Assembly (NCBI GenBank): GCA_963789165.1
Contig: CAWBJP010000011.1
Span: 67,636 to 131,635, forward strand
Length of the DNA stretch: 64,000 nt
Source of the DNA: CAWBJP01 sp963789165
GTDB lineage: Bacteria > Actinomycetota > Acidimicrobiia > IMCC26256 > BP-133
Reading direction: 5' to 3'
Shown here: in pieces, positions 1 through 12,267 of the stretch
Position numbering within the stretch: the first letter of the stretch is position 1
Layout of the letters: each line of letters begins with the position of its first letter
Notes under the pieces: generated by a model
Told to the model about the DNA's origin: nothing
Databases searched by the model: none
The model's input: only the letters and a program-made list of their open reading frames with translations
Translations under genes and position numbers: made by a program

Positions 1-853
1 GCACGATCTCGGTGAGGGCGGCGGGGGTGTCGACCACCACGTAGTCGGCCCGGGTCCGCAGCACCTCGAGCACCCGGGTGACGTCGGCGGGGGTGACGCG
101 GTCCGCTTCGGACGGGTCCTTCGGGGCGGCCAGCACGGAGAACCCGCCCTCGTGCTCGACGAGGAACTCCGAGAGGTGCTCGCCGAACTCGAGGCGGTCA
201 CCGTCGTCGTCGCGGTGGAGGGCGTCGTAGATCGTGTACTTGGGCCGCAGCCGCAGGGCGGTGCTGACCTCGCCGAACTGGAGGTCGAGGTCGACGAGGA
301 CGACCCGCTTGTGGGTCTGGCGAGCCAGGTAGAGGGCCATGTTGGTGGCCAGGAAGGTCTTGCCGCACCCTCCCGTGGCCGAACTGACGGTGAACACGCT
401 GGCCAGCCCGGAAGGCGCCAGAACGGGAACGGCGGTGCCGCTGACCGCCGGGCCGGTGCCCGCCACCACGCGGCGCAGGCGACCGATCTCCAAAGAGCGT
501 TCCAGGGCGATGGCCAGTTCGTCCTGGTCGATGGGGGTGCGCAGAATGTCGTCGGCGCCGGTCTGGACGATCTCCCGCAGGCTGGCGTCGGGCCGGTCGG
601 AGAAGGCGAGGATGATCGAGGTCCAGGGGGCCTCCTCGTGGAAGGCGGCCACCCGGCGCAGCCCCGAACGGCTGGCCAGGGACGGCCCGGCCAGGAGCAC
701 CGTGAAGGGGCCCTCCCGGGCGACGATGTCGTTGATGGCGCCGACCCGGTTGCAGGCGACGACCTCAGCCCCGGAGTCGACCTGGGCGGCGGCCTTCTCG
801 ACCTCCTCGACGAGGTCGGTGGCCCGCTCGAGGACGAGGATCTTCGGCTTCAC
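1..853 (-). CDS. CpaE-like pilus assembly ATPase (copy 1, 3' end outside window)
   Basis: This is a MinD/ParA-fold ATPase of the CpaE/TadZ type, which positions Flp/Tad pilus machinery at the membrane. The GTG at 853 follows a TAAGGAG site that overlaps the stop of the upstream cpaB-like gene. Residues 1–120 form a receiver-like domain. The nucleotide site reads GGCGKTF, a deviant Walker A, followed by VLVDLDLQFGEV and later DYVVVDTPA (Walker B). The frame is open to base 1, so the C-terminus lies outside the window. It is closely similar to the second copy at 1867–3316, which suggests tandem duplication. Family assignment is firm; its exact role in the pilus is inferred. Confidence 0.9.
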   Translation of the reverse strand, partial: MKPKILVLERATDLVEEVEKAAAQVDSGAEVVACNRVGAINDIVAREGPFTVLLAGPSLASRSGLRRVAAFHEEAPWTSIILAFSDRPDASLREIVQTGADDILRTPIDQDELAIALERSLEIGRLRRVVAGTGPAVSGTAVPVLAPSGLASVFTVSSATGGCGKTFLATNMALYLARQTHKRVVLVDLDLQFGEVSTALRLRPKYTIYDALHRDDDGDRLEFGEHLSEFLVEHEGGFSVLAAPKDPSEADRVTPADVTRVLEVLRTRADYVVVDTPAALTEIV

Positions 854-862
854 GTGCGCTCC

Positions 863-1414
863 TTAGAAGGCGTTCTGGTAGCTACGGCCGGTGGTCGTCG
901 CCGGGGCTTGGCCCTTGGGGACGAGGGTCATCCAGACGGACTCGAACCGGGAGAAGAAGATCATCTGCTCAGCCTGGGCGGCGTCGAGCGCCAACAGGTA
1001 GGTGGCGTTCCCGGCTTCGGTGCCCGGGCCGGGCCCGGTGACGGCCAGCACCTCCACGCCGGGGAGGACGAGCTTGACCGAGGGGGGGCCGTCTGCACCG
1101 ATCTGGCCCTTTTCGACGGTGGCGTAGACGTTGACGAGGTCAGCCCGCCTTGGCGTACCCGGCCAGGCCGGTCACGTAGGGCAGCTGCACGGCGACGGCC
1201 TGCTTCCCCTCCGGGATGGTGAAGGTGGTGGGCACCGGCGAGCGCCGGCGGGGACGATCACCGTCCCGGCCTGGGCGATGGTCGTGGTCGTGGTCGCGGT
1301 CGCCGAGTTCGGGCTTCCGCCCGAACCGCTCAGGGCGACGACCACCACCCCGGCACCGACCACGAAGACCGCCAGGCCGAGGAGGAGCATCTGCGTTGAC
1401 CGTTTCATCGTCAT
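863..1414 (-). CDS. CpaB/RcpC-like pilus assembly protein (two compensating frame changes)
   Basis: The ATG at 1414 has GGAG five bases upstream. An N-terminal membrane anchor (MLLLGLAVFVVGAGVVVV) is followed by a Ser/Thr-rich stretch and a beta-rich region ending FSRFESVWMTLVPKG, as in CpaB/RcpC proteins of the Flp pilus. No single frame spans the gene. Near 1240 one base seems missing (PAGA then SPVPTTF) and near 1139 one seems extra (KAG then DLVNVY); together they restore about 183 residues. CpaB proteins are usually 220–260 residues, so this is short. The stop at 863–865 is part of the ribosome-binding site of the downstream ATPase gene. The two errors cancel, which fits assembly indels better than decay. 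Confidence 0.72.
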
Positions 1415-1866
1415 GGGCGCTCCGGGAGCAGGGCGGCGCATGCCGCGAGCGGGAGTAATTGGCACGACGGCGCCCGCGCCGTCCGCTCTGTCACATGTTT
1501 CGGGTATTGGGCGTGTTCCCTCGATAGTCACGGCGCGCCATTTGCATCGCACCGGCTGGACTAGTGCCTGCAGATTCGTGTCCATCCGAACCCCTGGTCT
1601 GGACGCGGCAACGAGCGGAAGCCTTCCCTCGCCAGGGGGGCCTCCGCCCGTTGCGGTCCCATTTGTTCAAGGCGGGATCGTCGCTCGCCCGTGAGGCGGG
1701 GCGCGCTCCCGTCCCCGGGCCGGGCCGTGAGGGCGCGTCAAGCCTCGATGTCGCATGGGGCTCGGTCGCTGCCGGCTGGGGCGCGTCAGCGCCCTCTGGG
1801 CACGGTGGGGGGGGCGATGGCATGGCCGAGGCGACTTGGGCGACGAGGCGCTCGAGGCCGGCGACG
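1415..1866. other. no independently supported gene (about 450 b)
   Basis: This stretch lies between the CpaB-like start and the Pro-rich end of the second CpaE gene. Part of it (about 1820–1866, minus strand) reads GLERLVAQVASAM in one frame and may be a further frame-shifted piece of the CpaE tail. The remaining frames are open only because of high GC and show no recognisable domain, ribosome-binding site or RNA gene. Confidence 0.4.
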
Positions 1867-3316
1867 TCAGGCCGGGGGGTCGATGGCCGGCGAGACCTCA
1901 GAGGGGGGACCGGGGATGGGTGCCGGGGCGTCGATGGCCGGCGAGACCTCGGAAGGGGGTGCGGGGATGGGTGCCGGGACGACCACGGGAGCAGGGGGCG
2001 CCTCTGGGGACGCCACAGCCACCGGCGGGGCGGCCGGCGGCGGCGCGGCGGCAGCTGGGGCGTCGCCTTGCCGTCCGTCCACTGCTTGACGGCGATCCTC
2101 TTTCCGGGGGCCGAAGATGCCGGCTCGGCGGGCGGGGATCGGCCTTATCGACGCCGGCGGGCAGGAGCGGGGTCAGGGCGCGGATGAGCTCGGCCGAGAC
2201 CGGCGAGCGGGATTCGCCCGTGAGGATCGGCACCCCGAGGTTCACCGAGCGGGGGACCTCGCGGTCGTAGGGCAGGACGGCGGCGAACCCGCCGGGGAGA
2301 TAACCGGCCATCTCGGAGGGGTCGATGCCCATGTCCGGTTCGGCCTTGTTGAGCAGAGCCGTCACGCACTCGACCGGTGGCCCGATGCCATCGATGGCGT
2401 GCAGGAAGAGTCCCAGGTTCACGAGGCTGGGCCGGTCCGGGGTGGCCAGGACGTAGAGGTGGTCCGTGGCCTCCAGGGCCGCGACGACGAGCGGGCTCAA
2501 CCCGGTCGGACTGTCCACGATGACGTAGTCGGCCCGCGTGCGGAGCAGGGCCAGGAGCCGCCGGACGTCGTCCGGTTCGACGGCGTCGGCCTCGGCCGGG
2601 TTCCGGGGAGCGGCCAGCACGTGGAACCCGTCCGGGTGCGGGAGGAGGAAGTCGTCGAGGTGCTTCTGGAGGTCGTGGCCGTCGGACTCCGCCGCCAAGG
2701 CGTCGACCATGGTCACATGGGCACGGAGCCGCAACGCCGTCGCCACCTCTCCGAACTGGAGGTCGAGGTCGACGAGGACGACCCGCTTCCCGCTCCGCCG
2801 GGCGAGGAAGGCGGCAGTGTTCACGCCGAGGAAGGTCTTGCCGCACCCTTCGGAGGCCGAGGCGATGGTCACGACGACCCCATCGGGTCGAGCCGGCTCA
2901 CGGGCCGGATCGAATCGGCGATGGGTGATCCGATGGCCCCGGGTGAGAGCGGCGGCCAGCGTTGCGTCGCTGGCTTCCAAGGGAACGACGTCGTCCGCGC
3001 CGGCCTGGACGATTTCGGCCAGGCTGGCCTCGGTCTCCCCGGCGGTGACGAGAAGGATCGACAACCACGGGGCCCGGGCGTGAAGGCGCGCCAGGCGCTG
3101 GAGGCCGCCGGGGTTGACGAAGGTCGGGCCGGCGACCACGACGTCGACCGGAGTCGAGGCGAGGAGTTTTTCCACGCGACCGATCTCGGAGCACGTGATG
3201 ACCTCACCGCCGTCGGGGAGGAGCGCCAGGGCGCGCCGGACCCGGACGCTGACGTCGGATGACCGGTCGAGGACAAGGGCCCTCGGTCCCCTCGAGGGGC
3301 TGTCGGGCGGAATCAC
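1867..3316 (-). CDS. CpaE-like pilus assembly ATPase (copy 2, Pro-rich tail, frame-shifted 3' end)
   Basis: This is a second MinD/ParA-type CpaE protein. The GTG at 3316 overlaps the stop of the preceding short ORF by 4 nt (GTGA); an alternative TTG is at 3340. A receiver-like domain (ALVLDRSSDVSVRV) is followed by a deviant Walker A (EGCGKTFLGVN), VLVDLDLQFGEV and DYVIVDSPTG. The ATPase domain ends near 2140 at LTPLLPAGVDKADP. Beyond it, the in-frame reading (to 1898) turns into Arg/Pro noise. Another frame gives GIFGPRKEDRRQ and a proline-rich repeat tail ending TGA at 1867, so at least one indel probably lies near 2100. It is translationally coupled to the TadG-like gene through the short ORF. 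Confidence 0.82.
1879..1980. repeat. two 51-bp tandem repeats coding a Pro-rich tail
   Basis: Two near-identical 51-bp units lie at 1879–1929 and 1930–1980. On the minus strand each codes 17 residues of the pattern PAPIPAPPSEVSPAID. The period is a whole number of codons, which supports this frame as the true C-terminal tail of the CpaE-like protein, probably a flexible linker or docking segment. Confidence 0.8.
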
Positions 3317-3480
3317 GTTCGCGGGTTCGTTTCTCCCCAAGGTGGTGGCATCAGCTCGTCGAGCCCGAGGACCTCCGGAACCGGCTCAAGCGCTGCTCCC
3401 GCGGCCCGGACGCGCGCGGCCAGCGCTGGCGACGGATCCAGGACCACGATCCTGGGTCGTTCACTGCTCGTGGATCTCAA
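3313..3480 (-). CDS. 55-codon coupled ORF between TadG-like and CpaE genes
   Basis: The ORF starts with TTG at 3480–3478, overlapping the TGA of the TadG-like gene (TTGA), and ends with TGA at 3315–3313, overlapping the GTG of the CpaE gene (GTGA). It therefore has 4-nt overlaps at both ends, which argues for real coupled translation. The product contains RIVVLDPSPALAARVRAAG, which resembles the first strand and helix of the receiver-like domain of the downstream CpaE (ALVLDRSSDVSVRV). It may be a separate mini-protein or a partial duplication of that domain's start. No known family is recognised. Confidence 0.5.
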   Translation of the reverse strand: MRSTSSERPRIVVLDPSPALAARVRAAGAALEPVPEVLGLDELMPPPWGETNPRT

Positions 3481-5256
3481 CCTACGAGTTCGGGGTCGGT
3501 GCAGTCGAGCGCGTAGTTGGTGACGTCGCCGCCGCCCAAGCTGACGCCCAGGCTGCCCAGAAGGTTGTTGATCAGGCCGCTGTCAGCCGCGGTGAGGACG
3601 GGGTTGATGATGCCGGCGACCGCGCTGAGGAGGCCGCCCAGGTTGAGACCAGCCAAAGAGAGCGCCACGGGTTGCGCCTGGAGAAGGTTGCCGGCGGTGA
3701 CCCCGTAACCAATCGTCTTGGTATTCGACCAGTTGAACGGTCCGTTGAACGACAGGTTGCCGTTGCTGCTGGCCACGTTGACTTGGGCGAGACCTCTCAC
3801 GTCAGTCAAGAGGAGGTCGAGGAGGGTGGCCTGGTTGACCGTCACCGTCCCCGAGGCGCTGATGTCGGCGACGTTGCCGACGTAGGCCTTGACCGCCTGG
3901 GCGTCGGTGTGGACGACCACCGTGCTGTCGTTCTTGATGGTCTGGCAGGTGATCGACCGCAGGGCGGCCTTGGCCGAGGCGGCCTCGACGTAGATGGGCA
4001 GATCAAGGAGGCCCAACCCGAGCGGGTTGCCGAGGGGCCTGAGGTGGATCTGGGCCCGCACCTGGGCGGTCTTGGCCACGGTCAGCCACTGGCCGGCGGC
4101 GTTCTTGCCCGGCGGCCCGTAGGCGATCTGAGGGGGCTCGATCACTTTGAGCCGCAGGCTGTTGCCGCCCGTCAGGCTGAGGATGCTGCTGAGACCGCTG
4201 CCCATGTTCTGGGTCGTCAGGGCGATGTCAACGGCGTTCTGACCGTTGGCCAAGGCCACCATCGTGGCCAGCTGCAGGGCGTTGAACTCGGCGGTGGCGG
4301 CGGACCCTTCGGCGCCCTGAGCCACCTTGAGCATGTCGCCGAGGCGCATGTTCAAGTTGGAATCGGTTGCTAGCGCCACGTTGCGGAGATCGGTGGCGGC
4401 CTGGATGCTGGGAGCGTCCCCCTTGTTCTGGAGAACGGTCACCATGGCGAGCAGGAAGTCTCTGGATTTGACCTGAGTGGTGAGCAGTTCATTGACCGTC
4501 CCGAAGCCCAGTTCGGCCTGTAAGCGGCCGAGGCTGACGCTGCCGGCAGCGATCCCGGTGTAGCCGACGAGGGTCACGTTGCCGTTGAGAAACTTCCCGA
4601 ACATGTCCTTCAGGAGCCCGCCGGAAGTGCTCACCCGGGCCAGGAATGACCCGACGGCAATACCGGCCAGACCCTGTCCGTCGGTTTTCGGAACGGTCGT
4701 CGTGGTCGTCGGACCGGTCGTCGTTGTCGTCGCACCGGTCGTCGTGGTGGTGCAGTCGCCTTCACACTGCCCCGACGGAAGCCCGGCCCGGCCCACTCCG
4801 CTGGCGGTGTAGGTGCGCCCGCCGGGCTGGAAGCTCCAGTCGATCGGGGAGGTCAGCGTGACTTTCACAGCCGTGGCCAGGGACGGGTCAGTCTGGGTGA
4901 AGGCCCGGGTGACCGGGTCCACGACCCCGAGCACAAGGCTCCAGTTGTTGCCGGGATCATCGGTGTCGAAGCCGTTGCGCTCGAGCGACTCCTCGGCCAG
5001 TTTCACCGCATGCACCTGGGGCGACGAAGCCACCCTCGCCCTTTCGGTTGCCCAGCGCCCGCGCCGCATCAAGGGCGGCGAGGTCGGCGTCCGCCTGGAT
5101 GTCGCGCTTCAGGGAGACGCCACGGCCGATGTCGACAGCCAACGCGCTGGCCGCCAGGACGGCGACGGTGGCGATGGAGGCTATGACCAGGATCGCGCCC
5201 CGGTCAGGACACAGGCGACGGGCAATGGCCTGCACCAGCCTGACACGACGAGTCAT
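3477..5256 (-). CDS. TadG-like pilus/surface protein with Thr-rich linker (one frame change)
   Basis: The ATG at 5256 follows GAGGAGAAACGT. The first 60 residues are a Tad/TadG-type N-terminus with one membrane helix (LVIASIATVAVLAASALAVD) and the typical ADADLAALDAARAL segment. At about 5040 the frame must change to continue into ARVASSPQVHAVKLAEESL; downstream, 500 residues are open without interruption. A linker of Thr-Thr runs separates this region from a long extracellular domain rich in Ala, Leu and Asn. TadG-type proteins are membrane-anchored minor components of Tad pilus systems. The large C-terminal domain shows no motif I recognise. The gene lies 14 nt after tadE and is coupled to the next ORF. 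Confidence 0.78.
4690..4755. repeat. Thr-codon repeat (linker)
   Basis: Imperfect repeats of about 24 bp built from ACC/ACG/ACA codons on the minus strand code TTTTTGA-TTTTTGP-TTTTT within the TadG-like protein. Such a linker is typical of exported actinobacterial proteins. It is protein-coding low complexity, not a CRISPR or regulatory repeat. Confidence 0.85.
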
Positions 5257-5270
5257 ACGTTTCTCCTCAA

Positions 5271-5744
5271 CTACGACAGCTCGATGACCGACGTGGACGA
5301 GATGGTCTCGGGCAAGAAGGACAGGATCGGCGCCAGCGTCGGGAGAATCGGGTGGTCTTCGTAGGGGTAGCTGACCGTGACCGTGATGCAGTCACGGCTG
5401 CTGCCGGCGCAGGTTGCGACCGTCGGGGTAATGACCGGGACATGGACCGCCCGGGCGCCAAGGCTGGCGTTGACGACTGCCTGGGCCTTCGCTTTGGCGG
5501 CGGCGATCTCGTTGCAGTACGGGGTAGTGCACCCCGAGTTGAGAGGGGCGCCCACGGCCGCACGGGCACCCTCCGACGCGGCACTGGTCAGCGTGTGCTT
5601 GACCCAGAAGGCCACCCCGAAGGTGACCGAGCCGTAGATGAGACCGAGGAACAGCGTGGCGCAGAGGGCGAACTCCACCACGACGGCGCCGCGCTGGTCG
5701 CGGAAACGCCCGCGAGCGGGAATGTCGTGGTCGTCCTGAGCCAT
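5271..5744 (-). CDS. TadE-like pilus assembly protein
   Basis: A 157-residue protein with the TadE-type N-terminus: QRGAVVVEFALCATLFLGL is a single membrane helix with the conserved Glu, followed by KHTLTSAASEGARAA. A small extracellular domain has cysteine pairs (GCTTPYC and CAGSSRDC) that could form disulfides. TadE proteins are minor pseudopilins of Flp/Tad pili, anchored in the membrane. The ATG at 5744 follows GGGAGGAAATCGCGC. It is the first gene of the minus-strand pilus set, transcribed away from coaE, and the reading frame is intact. The assembly ATPase and secretion genes (cpaF, tadB/C) are not in the window and may lie beyond base 1. Confidence 0.88.
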   Translation of the reverse strand: MAQDDHDIPARGRFRDQRGAVVVEFALCATLFLGLIYGSVTFGVAFWVKHTLTSAASEGARAAVGAPLNSGCTTPYCNEIAAAKAKAQAVVNASLGARAVHVPVITPTVATCAGSSRDCITVTVSYPYEDHPILPTLAPILSFLPETISSTSVIELS

Positions 5745-5872
5745 GCGCGATTTCCTCCCGGATCCTGTTGTGTGTGTCGGACGCCTCGACCCCCCTCTCC
5801 ATAGCTCGGCCGGGCTATTTCACGACCGCGGGACGGACTAGCCCCGGGGGCGAACGGGGCGGAAGCTGCTCG

Positions 5873-5885
5873 TAGACTCCGCCCC
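5873..5885 (+). promoter_or_regulatory. leaderless-type promoter of coaE
   Basis: TAGACT at 5873–5878 is followed by 7 nt and then the GTG start at 5886. A TANNNT -10 box at this distance from a start codon is the signature of leaderless transcripts in actinobacteria. No Shine–Dalgarno site is present. Confidence 0.55.
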
Positions 5886-6500
5886 GTGCCTGTCCCCCAG
5901 TCGCCCGCCGTGCTCCTGGTGGGCCTGACGGGGGGCATCGGGTCGGGGAAGTCGACGGTGGCCCAGGCTCTAGCGGCCCGGGGGGCGGTGGTGATCGACG
6001 CCGACGCCTTGGCCCGTCAGGTGGTCGAGTCGGGCACGACCGGCTTCGAGGCGGTGGCCTCCCGCTTCGGGCCTTCGGTGGTCGGCCCCGACGGCCAACT
6101 CGACCGCCCCGCCCTGGCCCGCCTGGTCTTTGACGACGAGGCGGCCCGGGCCGACCTGAACGGGATCGTCCATCCCCTCGTGGCCGCCGAGACTCAGCGC
6201 CGGGTGGCTGCCGCCCCGGCAGGCTCCGTGGTGGTGATGGACGTGCCGCTGCTGGTGGAGGCGGCCAGGGGCGGCTACGACCTCGTCGTCGTGGTCGAGG
6301 CTCCCGAGGAGGTCCGCCTCGAGCGCCTCACCGGCCGGGGGATGGACCCGGCCGACGGCCGGCGGCGCATGGCGGCCCAGGCCTCGGACGCCGAGCGCCG
6401 GAAGGTGGCCGACGTGGTGCTCGACAACTCCGGAACCGCCGCTGACCTCGAGCGACAGGTCGGGAAGTTGTGGCACGAACTGGAGCATCGCCGAGGCTGA
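5886..6500 (+). CDS. coaE: dephospho-CoA kinase
   Basis: CoaE phosphorylates the 3'-hydroxyl of dephospho-CoA with ATP, the last step of coenzyme A synthesis, in the cytosol. The 204-residue product has the P-loop GLTGGIGSGKSTV near residue 14, the VIDADALARQV segment, the LVFDD–IVHP block, the MDVPLLVEA motif and the nucleotide-lid segment RMAAQASDAERRKVADVV. Its length matches the family. The GTG start at 5886 is leaderless-looking. It lies head to head with tadE and upstream of uvrB in the same direction, with 46 bases between them. Confidence 0.96.
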   Translation: MPVPQSPAVLLVGLTGGIGSGKSTVAQALAARGAVVIDADALARQVVESGTTGFEAVASRFGPSVVGPDGQLDRPALARLVFDDEAARADLNGIVHPLVAAETQRRVAAAPAGSVVVMDVPLLVEAARGGYDLVVVVEAPEEVRLERLTGRGMDPADGRRRMAAQASDAERRKVADVVLDNSGTAADLERQVGKLWHELEHRRG

Positions 6501-6532
6501 CCGGTCCGGGCGAGACGGTCCCACCCCGCCGG

Positions 6533-6546
6533 TACGATGCGACCGG
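6533..6546 (+). promoter_or_regulatory. leaderless-type promoter of uvrB
   Basis: TACGAT at 6533–6538 is followed by 8 nt and the ATG of uvrB at 6547. There is no Shine–Dalgarno sequence, so this looks like a -10 box with transcription starting at or next to the start codon. Confidence 0.5.
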
Positions 6547-8572
6547 ATGCCGCCTTTCCAGCTTGTCTCCGATTTCGCCCCCGCCGGCGACCAGCCGGCG
6601 GCCATCGACGCGCTGTCCCGGGGCGTCGAGGCCGGCGACCGGTTCCAGACTTTGCTGGGCATCACCGGGTCGGGCAAGTCCTTCACCATCGCCGGCACCA
6701 TCGCCCGGGTGCAGCGGCCGACGCTGGTGCTCGCCCCCAACAAGAGCCTGGCCGCCCAGCTGACCAGCGAGTTCCGGGACTTCTTCCCCAAGAACCGGGT
6801 GGAGTACTTCGTCTCCTACTACGACTACTACCAGCCCGAGGCCTACATCCCCTCGTCCGACACCTATATCGAGAAGGACAGCTCGATCAACGACGAGATC
6901 GACCGGCTGCGCCACGCCGCCACCTCGGCCCTGTTGTCCCGGCGGGACGTGATCATCGTGGCCTCGGTGTCGGCCATCTACGGCCTGGGTGCCCCCGAGG
7001 AGTACGCCACCCAGCTCCTCATGCTGGAGGTGGGGGAGGAGCGCGACCAGCGGGCCATCCTCTCCAAGCTCGTCGACATGGCCTACGAGCGCAACGACAT
7101 GAACTTCGTCCGCAACAAGTTCCGGGTCCGGGGCGACACCATCGAGCTGTTCCCCGCCTACGAGGAGCGGGCCATCCGGATCCAGCTCTTCGGCGACGAG
7201 GTGGAACGGATCGTCTCCGTCGACCCGGTGACGGGCGAGATGGTGGAGGAGCTGGACAAGCTCTGCGTGTTCCCCGCCTCCCACTACGTGGTGTCCAAGG
7301 CCCGCATGGAGCGGGCCGTCACCCAGATCGAGGACGAGCTCAAGGACCGCCTGGCCGCCCTGGAGGCGGGCGGCAAGCTCCTCGAGGCCCAGCGTCTGCG
7401 GATGCGCACCACCTACGACCTGGAGATGCTCCGCGAGGTGGGGGTGTGCTCGGGTATCGAGAACTACTCCCGGCACCTCGACGGGCGCGACGCCGGCCAG
7501 AAGCCCTTCACCCTCCTCGACTACTTCCCCAAAGACTTCCTCATGGTCATCGACGAGTCCCACGTGGCCGTGCCCCAGCTCCACGGCCAGTACGAGGGGG
7601 ACCGCTCCCGCAAGGAGACGCTGGTCGAACACGGTTTCCGCCTGCCCTCGGCCATGGACAACCGTCCGTTGCGCTTCGACGAGTTCATGGAGGTGGTGGG
7701 CCAGGTGGTGTTCATGAGCGCCACCCCCTCCCCCTATGAGCTGAAGGTGTCGACCCAGGTGGTGGAACAGATCGTCCGCCCCACCGGCCTCATCGACCCC
7801 CAGGTGATCGTGCGGCCCGACCAAAGGCCAGATCGACGACCTGGTGGCCGAGATCCGCACCCGGGAGGCGGCCGACCAGCGGGTGCTGGTCACCACGCTG
7901 ACCAAGAAGATGTCCGAGGACCTCTCCGAGTACCTCCTGGAACTGGGGGTCCGGGTGCGCTACCTCCACTCCGACATCGACACCATCCAGCGGGTCGAGA
8001 TCCTCCGGGCCCTGCGCCTCGGCGAGTACGACGTGCTGGTGGGCATCAACCTCCTGCGGGAGGGCCTCGACCTCCCCGAGGTGTCCCTGGTGGCCATCCT
8101 CGACGCCGACAAGGAAGGGTTCCTGCGCTCGGAGACCTCCCTCATCCAGACCATGGGCCGGGCCGCCCGCAACGTCGACGGCCAGGTGGTCATGTACGCC
8201 GACCAGGTCACCGACTCCATGCGCCGGGCCATCTCCGAGACCGAACGCCGCCGGGGACTGCAGATGGCCTACAACCTCGAGCACGGCATCGACCCCCAGA
8301 CCATCCGCAAGAAGGTCTCCGACATCCTGGAGATGATCCGGGGCCGCCAGGACGAGGGCGCCCCCCTCCCCAAGGGGAAGAGCCGGTTGCGGGGTCGCGA
8401 CGCGGCGCGGCGCAAGGAGCTGCTGGAGCTGCCGGGCGACGAGCTGGCCCGCCTCATCCACTCCCTGGAGGAGGAGATGCACGAAGCCGCCACCGACCTC
8501 CGCTTCGAGTACGCCGCCCGCCTCCGGGACGAGATCCACGACTTGAAGCGCGAGCTGCGAGAGGTGGGCTGA
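6547..8572 (+). CDS. uvrB: excinuclease ABC subunit B (one frame change)
   Basis: UvrB is the DNA-damage-verification helicase of nucleotide excision repair and acts with UvrA and UvrC. The N-terminal part has the Walker A GITGSGKSF, the beta-hairpin YYDYYQPEAYIP and the helicase motif DESHVAVPQ. The C-terminal part has LLREGLDLPEVSLVAILDAD, the motif VI region QTMGRAARN and the UvrC-binding UVR motif near the end. The two halves are in different frames. At 7816–7820 the sequence codes VRP then out of frame; removing one G at 7819 restores VRPTKGQIDDLV. The restored length of about 675 residues is normal. I regard the indel as a likely assembly error because loss of uvrB would be severe. The stop overlaps the next start (TGATG). 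Confidence 0.93.
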
Positions 8573-8863
8573 TGTACGATGACCGTGTGGCGTTACAAGA
8601 TGAGCAGAGGACGCCGAGGATCGTCGGCGCCTTCAAGGTGTCGGCTCGAGGCCAATTGAGCCTGCCGGCGGAGGTGCGCCGACGTTGGGGAATCGAGCGG
8701 GGCGGCTCGGTGGAGATCGTCGATCTCGGCGAGTCCGTTCTCCTTGTCCCCGGCGGGGACGGCGCCATGTGGCGGCATGATCCGTGCAGCCATCCCGCCG
8801 GAGGAATACAAGCGCATCGTCGACGAGATCGGCCGGGAAGAACCCGACCTCGCCACCGAGTAG
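8572..8863 (+). CDS. AbrB/MazE-type antitoxin-like DNA-binding protein (one frame change)
   Basis: A short swapped-hairpin AbrB-type domain is visible: FKVSARGQLSLPAEVRRRWG, then SVEIVDLGESVLLVPGG. This fold binds DNA and is common in antitoxins. The ATG at 8572 overlaps the uvrB stop (TGATG); a GTG at 8588 is an alternative, 6 nt after a TACGAT box. Near 8765 a one-base change is needed to read on into GGMIRAAIPPEEYKRIVDEI and the TAG at 8863. The C-terminal segment would contact the toxin. It is followed at once by a PIN-type gene. Pairing as a toxin–antitoxin module is inferred from domain types and order. Confidence 0.7.
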
Positions 8864-8866
8864 ACA

Positions 8867-9311
8867 TTGACCGTCATCGTCGATGATCACGTCTTGATGG
8901 CGTGCTTCGCCCTCAGGAGCCGGCGGTCGTGCGACGGGCACGCCGGCGGGGCCGGCTGTTCACGAGTGGCGTACTGGTATCACCGCCTCTGTCGGGCACT
9001 GGCTACCTCGGCGACGGCGGGAACGCTGTCCTCGCTCTCTGCCGGCCTTCCGCCTCGACGATGACCAGGCAGCTGCTGGCCAGTTACCGTCCACCTCCCC
9101 GAAGCGGTACGGTTTCTCTTCGCTGCGGGAGCTGGCCTGGCCGATGGCCGAGACTGCTGCGAGACCATCGTTTCAACCTCCTGCACCTCGAGGCCCTGGC
9201 TGCCGCCCGCCTCCTGGAGGCGACCATCTGCGTCTGGGACGGTGACCAGTCGCCCCAACTCGCAGCGGCCGCCGCACGAATCGGCGTCCCGGTCGTGGTC
9301 GGTTCTCCCCT

Positions 9312-9315
<4 letters not shown>
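8867..9315 (+). CDS. PIN-domain toxin-like protein (several frame changes)
   Basis: The start TTG at 8867 lies 3 nt after the antitoxin stop. The first strand reads LTVIVDDHVLMACFA, matching the first PIN strand with its acidic residues. The later frame reads HRFNLLHLEALAAARLLEA then VWDGDQSPQLAAAAARIG, matching the late PIN helices and last acidic position. Between them the protein can only be joined with at least two frame changes (about 8910 and 9000–9160). The final stop overlaps the uvrA start (GTGA at 9312–9315), so the reading frame at the 3' end is probably genuine. It is either a frame-damaged PIN ribonuclease toxin or an assembly-damaged one. Confidence 0.55.
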
Positions 9316-12226
<2,911 letters not shown>

Positions 12227-12267
12227 TTGGGCGCTGGGCTGGACAGGAGCACCGACAGGGGCGTCTA

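Noticed and set aside
1491..1823. Independent Pro-rich minus-strand gene
   Set aside because: Only its first part looks protein-like and it probably belongs to the frame-shifted CpaE tail. The rest has no coding character.
2117..3262. Long plus-strand frame over the CpaE gene
   Set aside because: Val/Gly/Asp-rich antisense shadow of a recognised minus-strand gene, with no motif of its own. The same applies to long opposite-strand frames over uvrA, uvrB, uvrC, yvcK, pgk and the ABC operon.
4690..4755. Short direct repeats that could suggest a CRISPR or iteron array
   Set aside because: They are Thr codons of a linker in the TadG-like protein, with no spacers of constant length.
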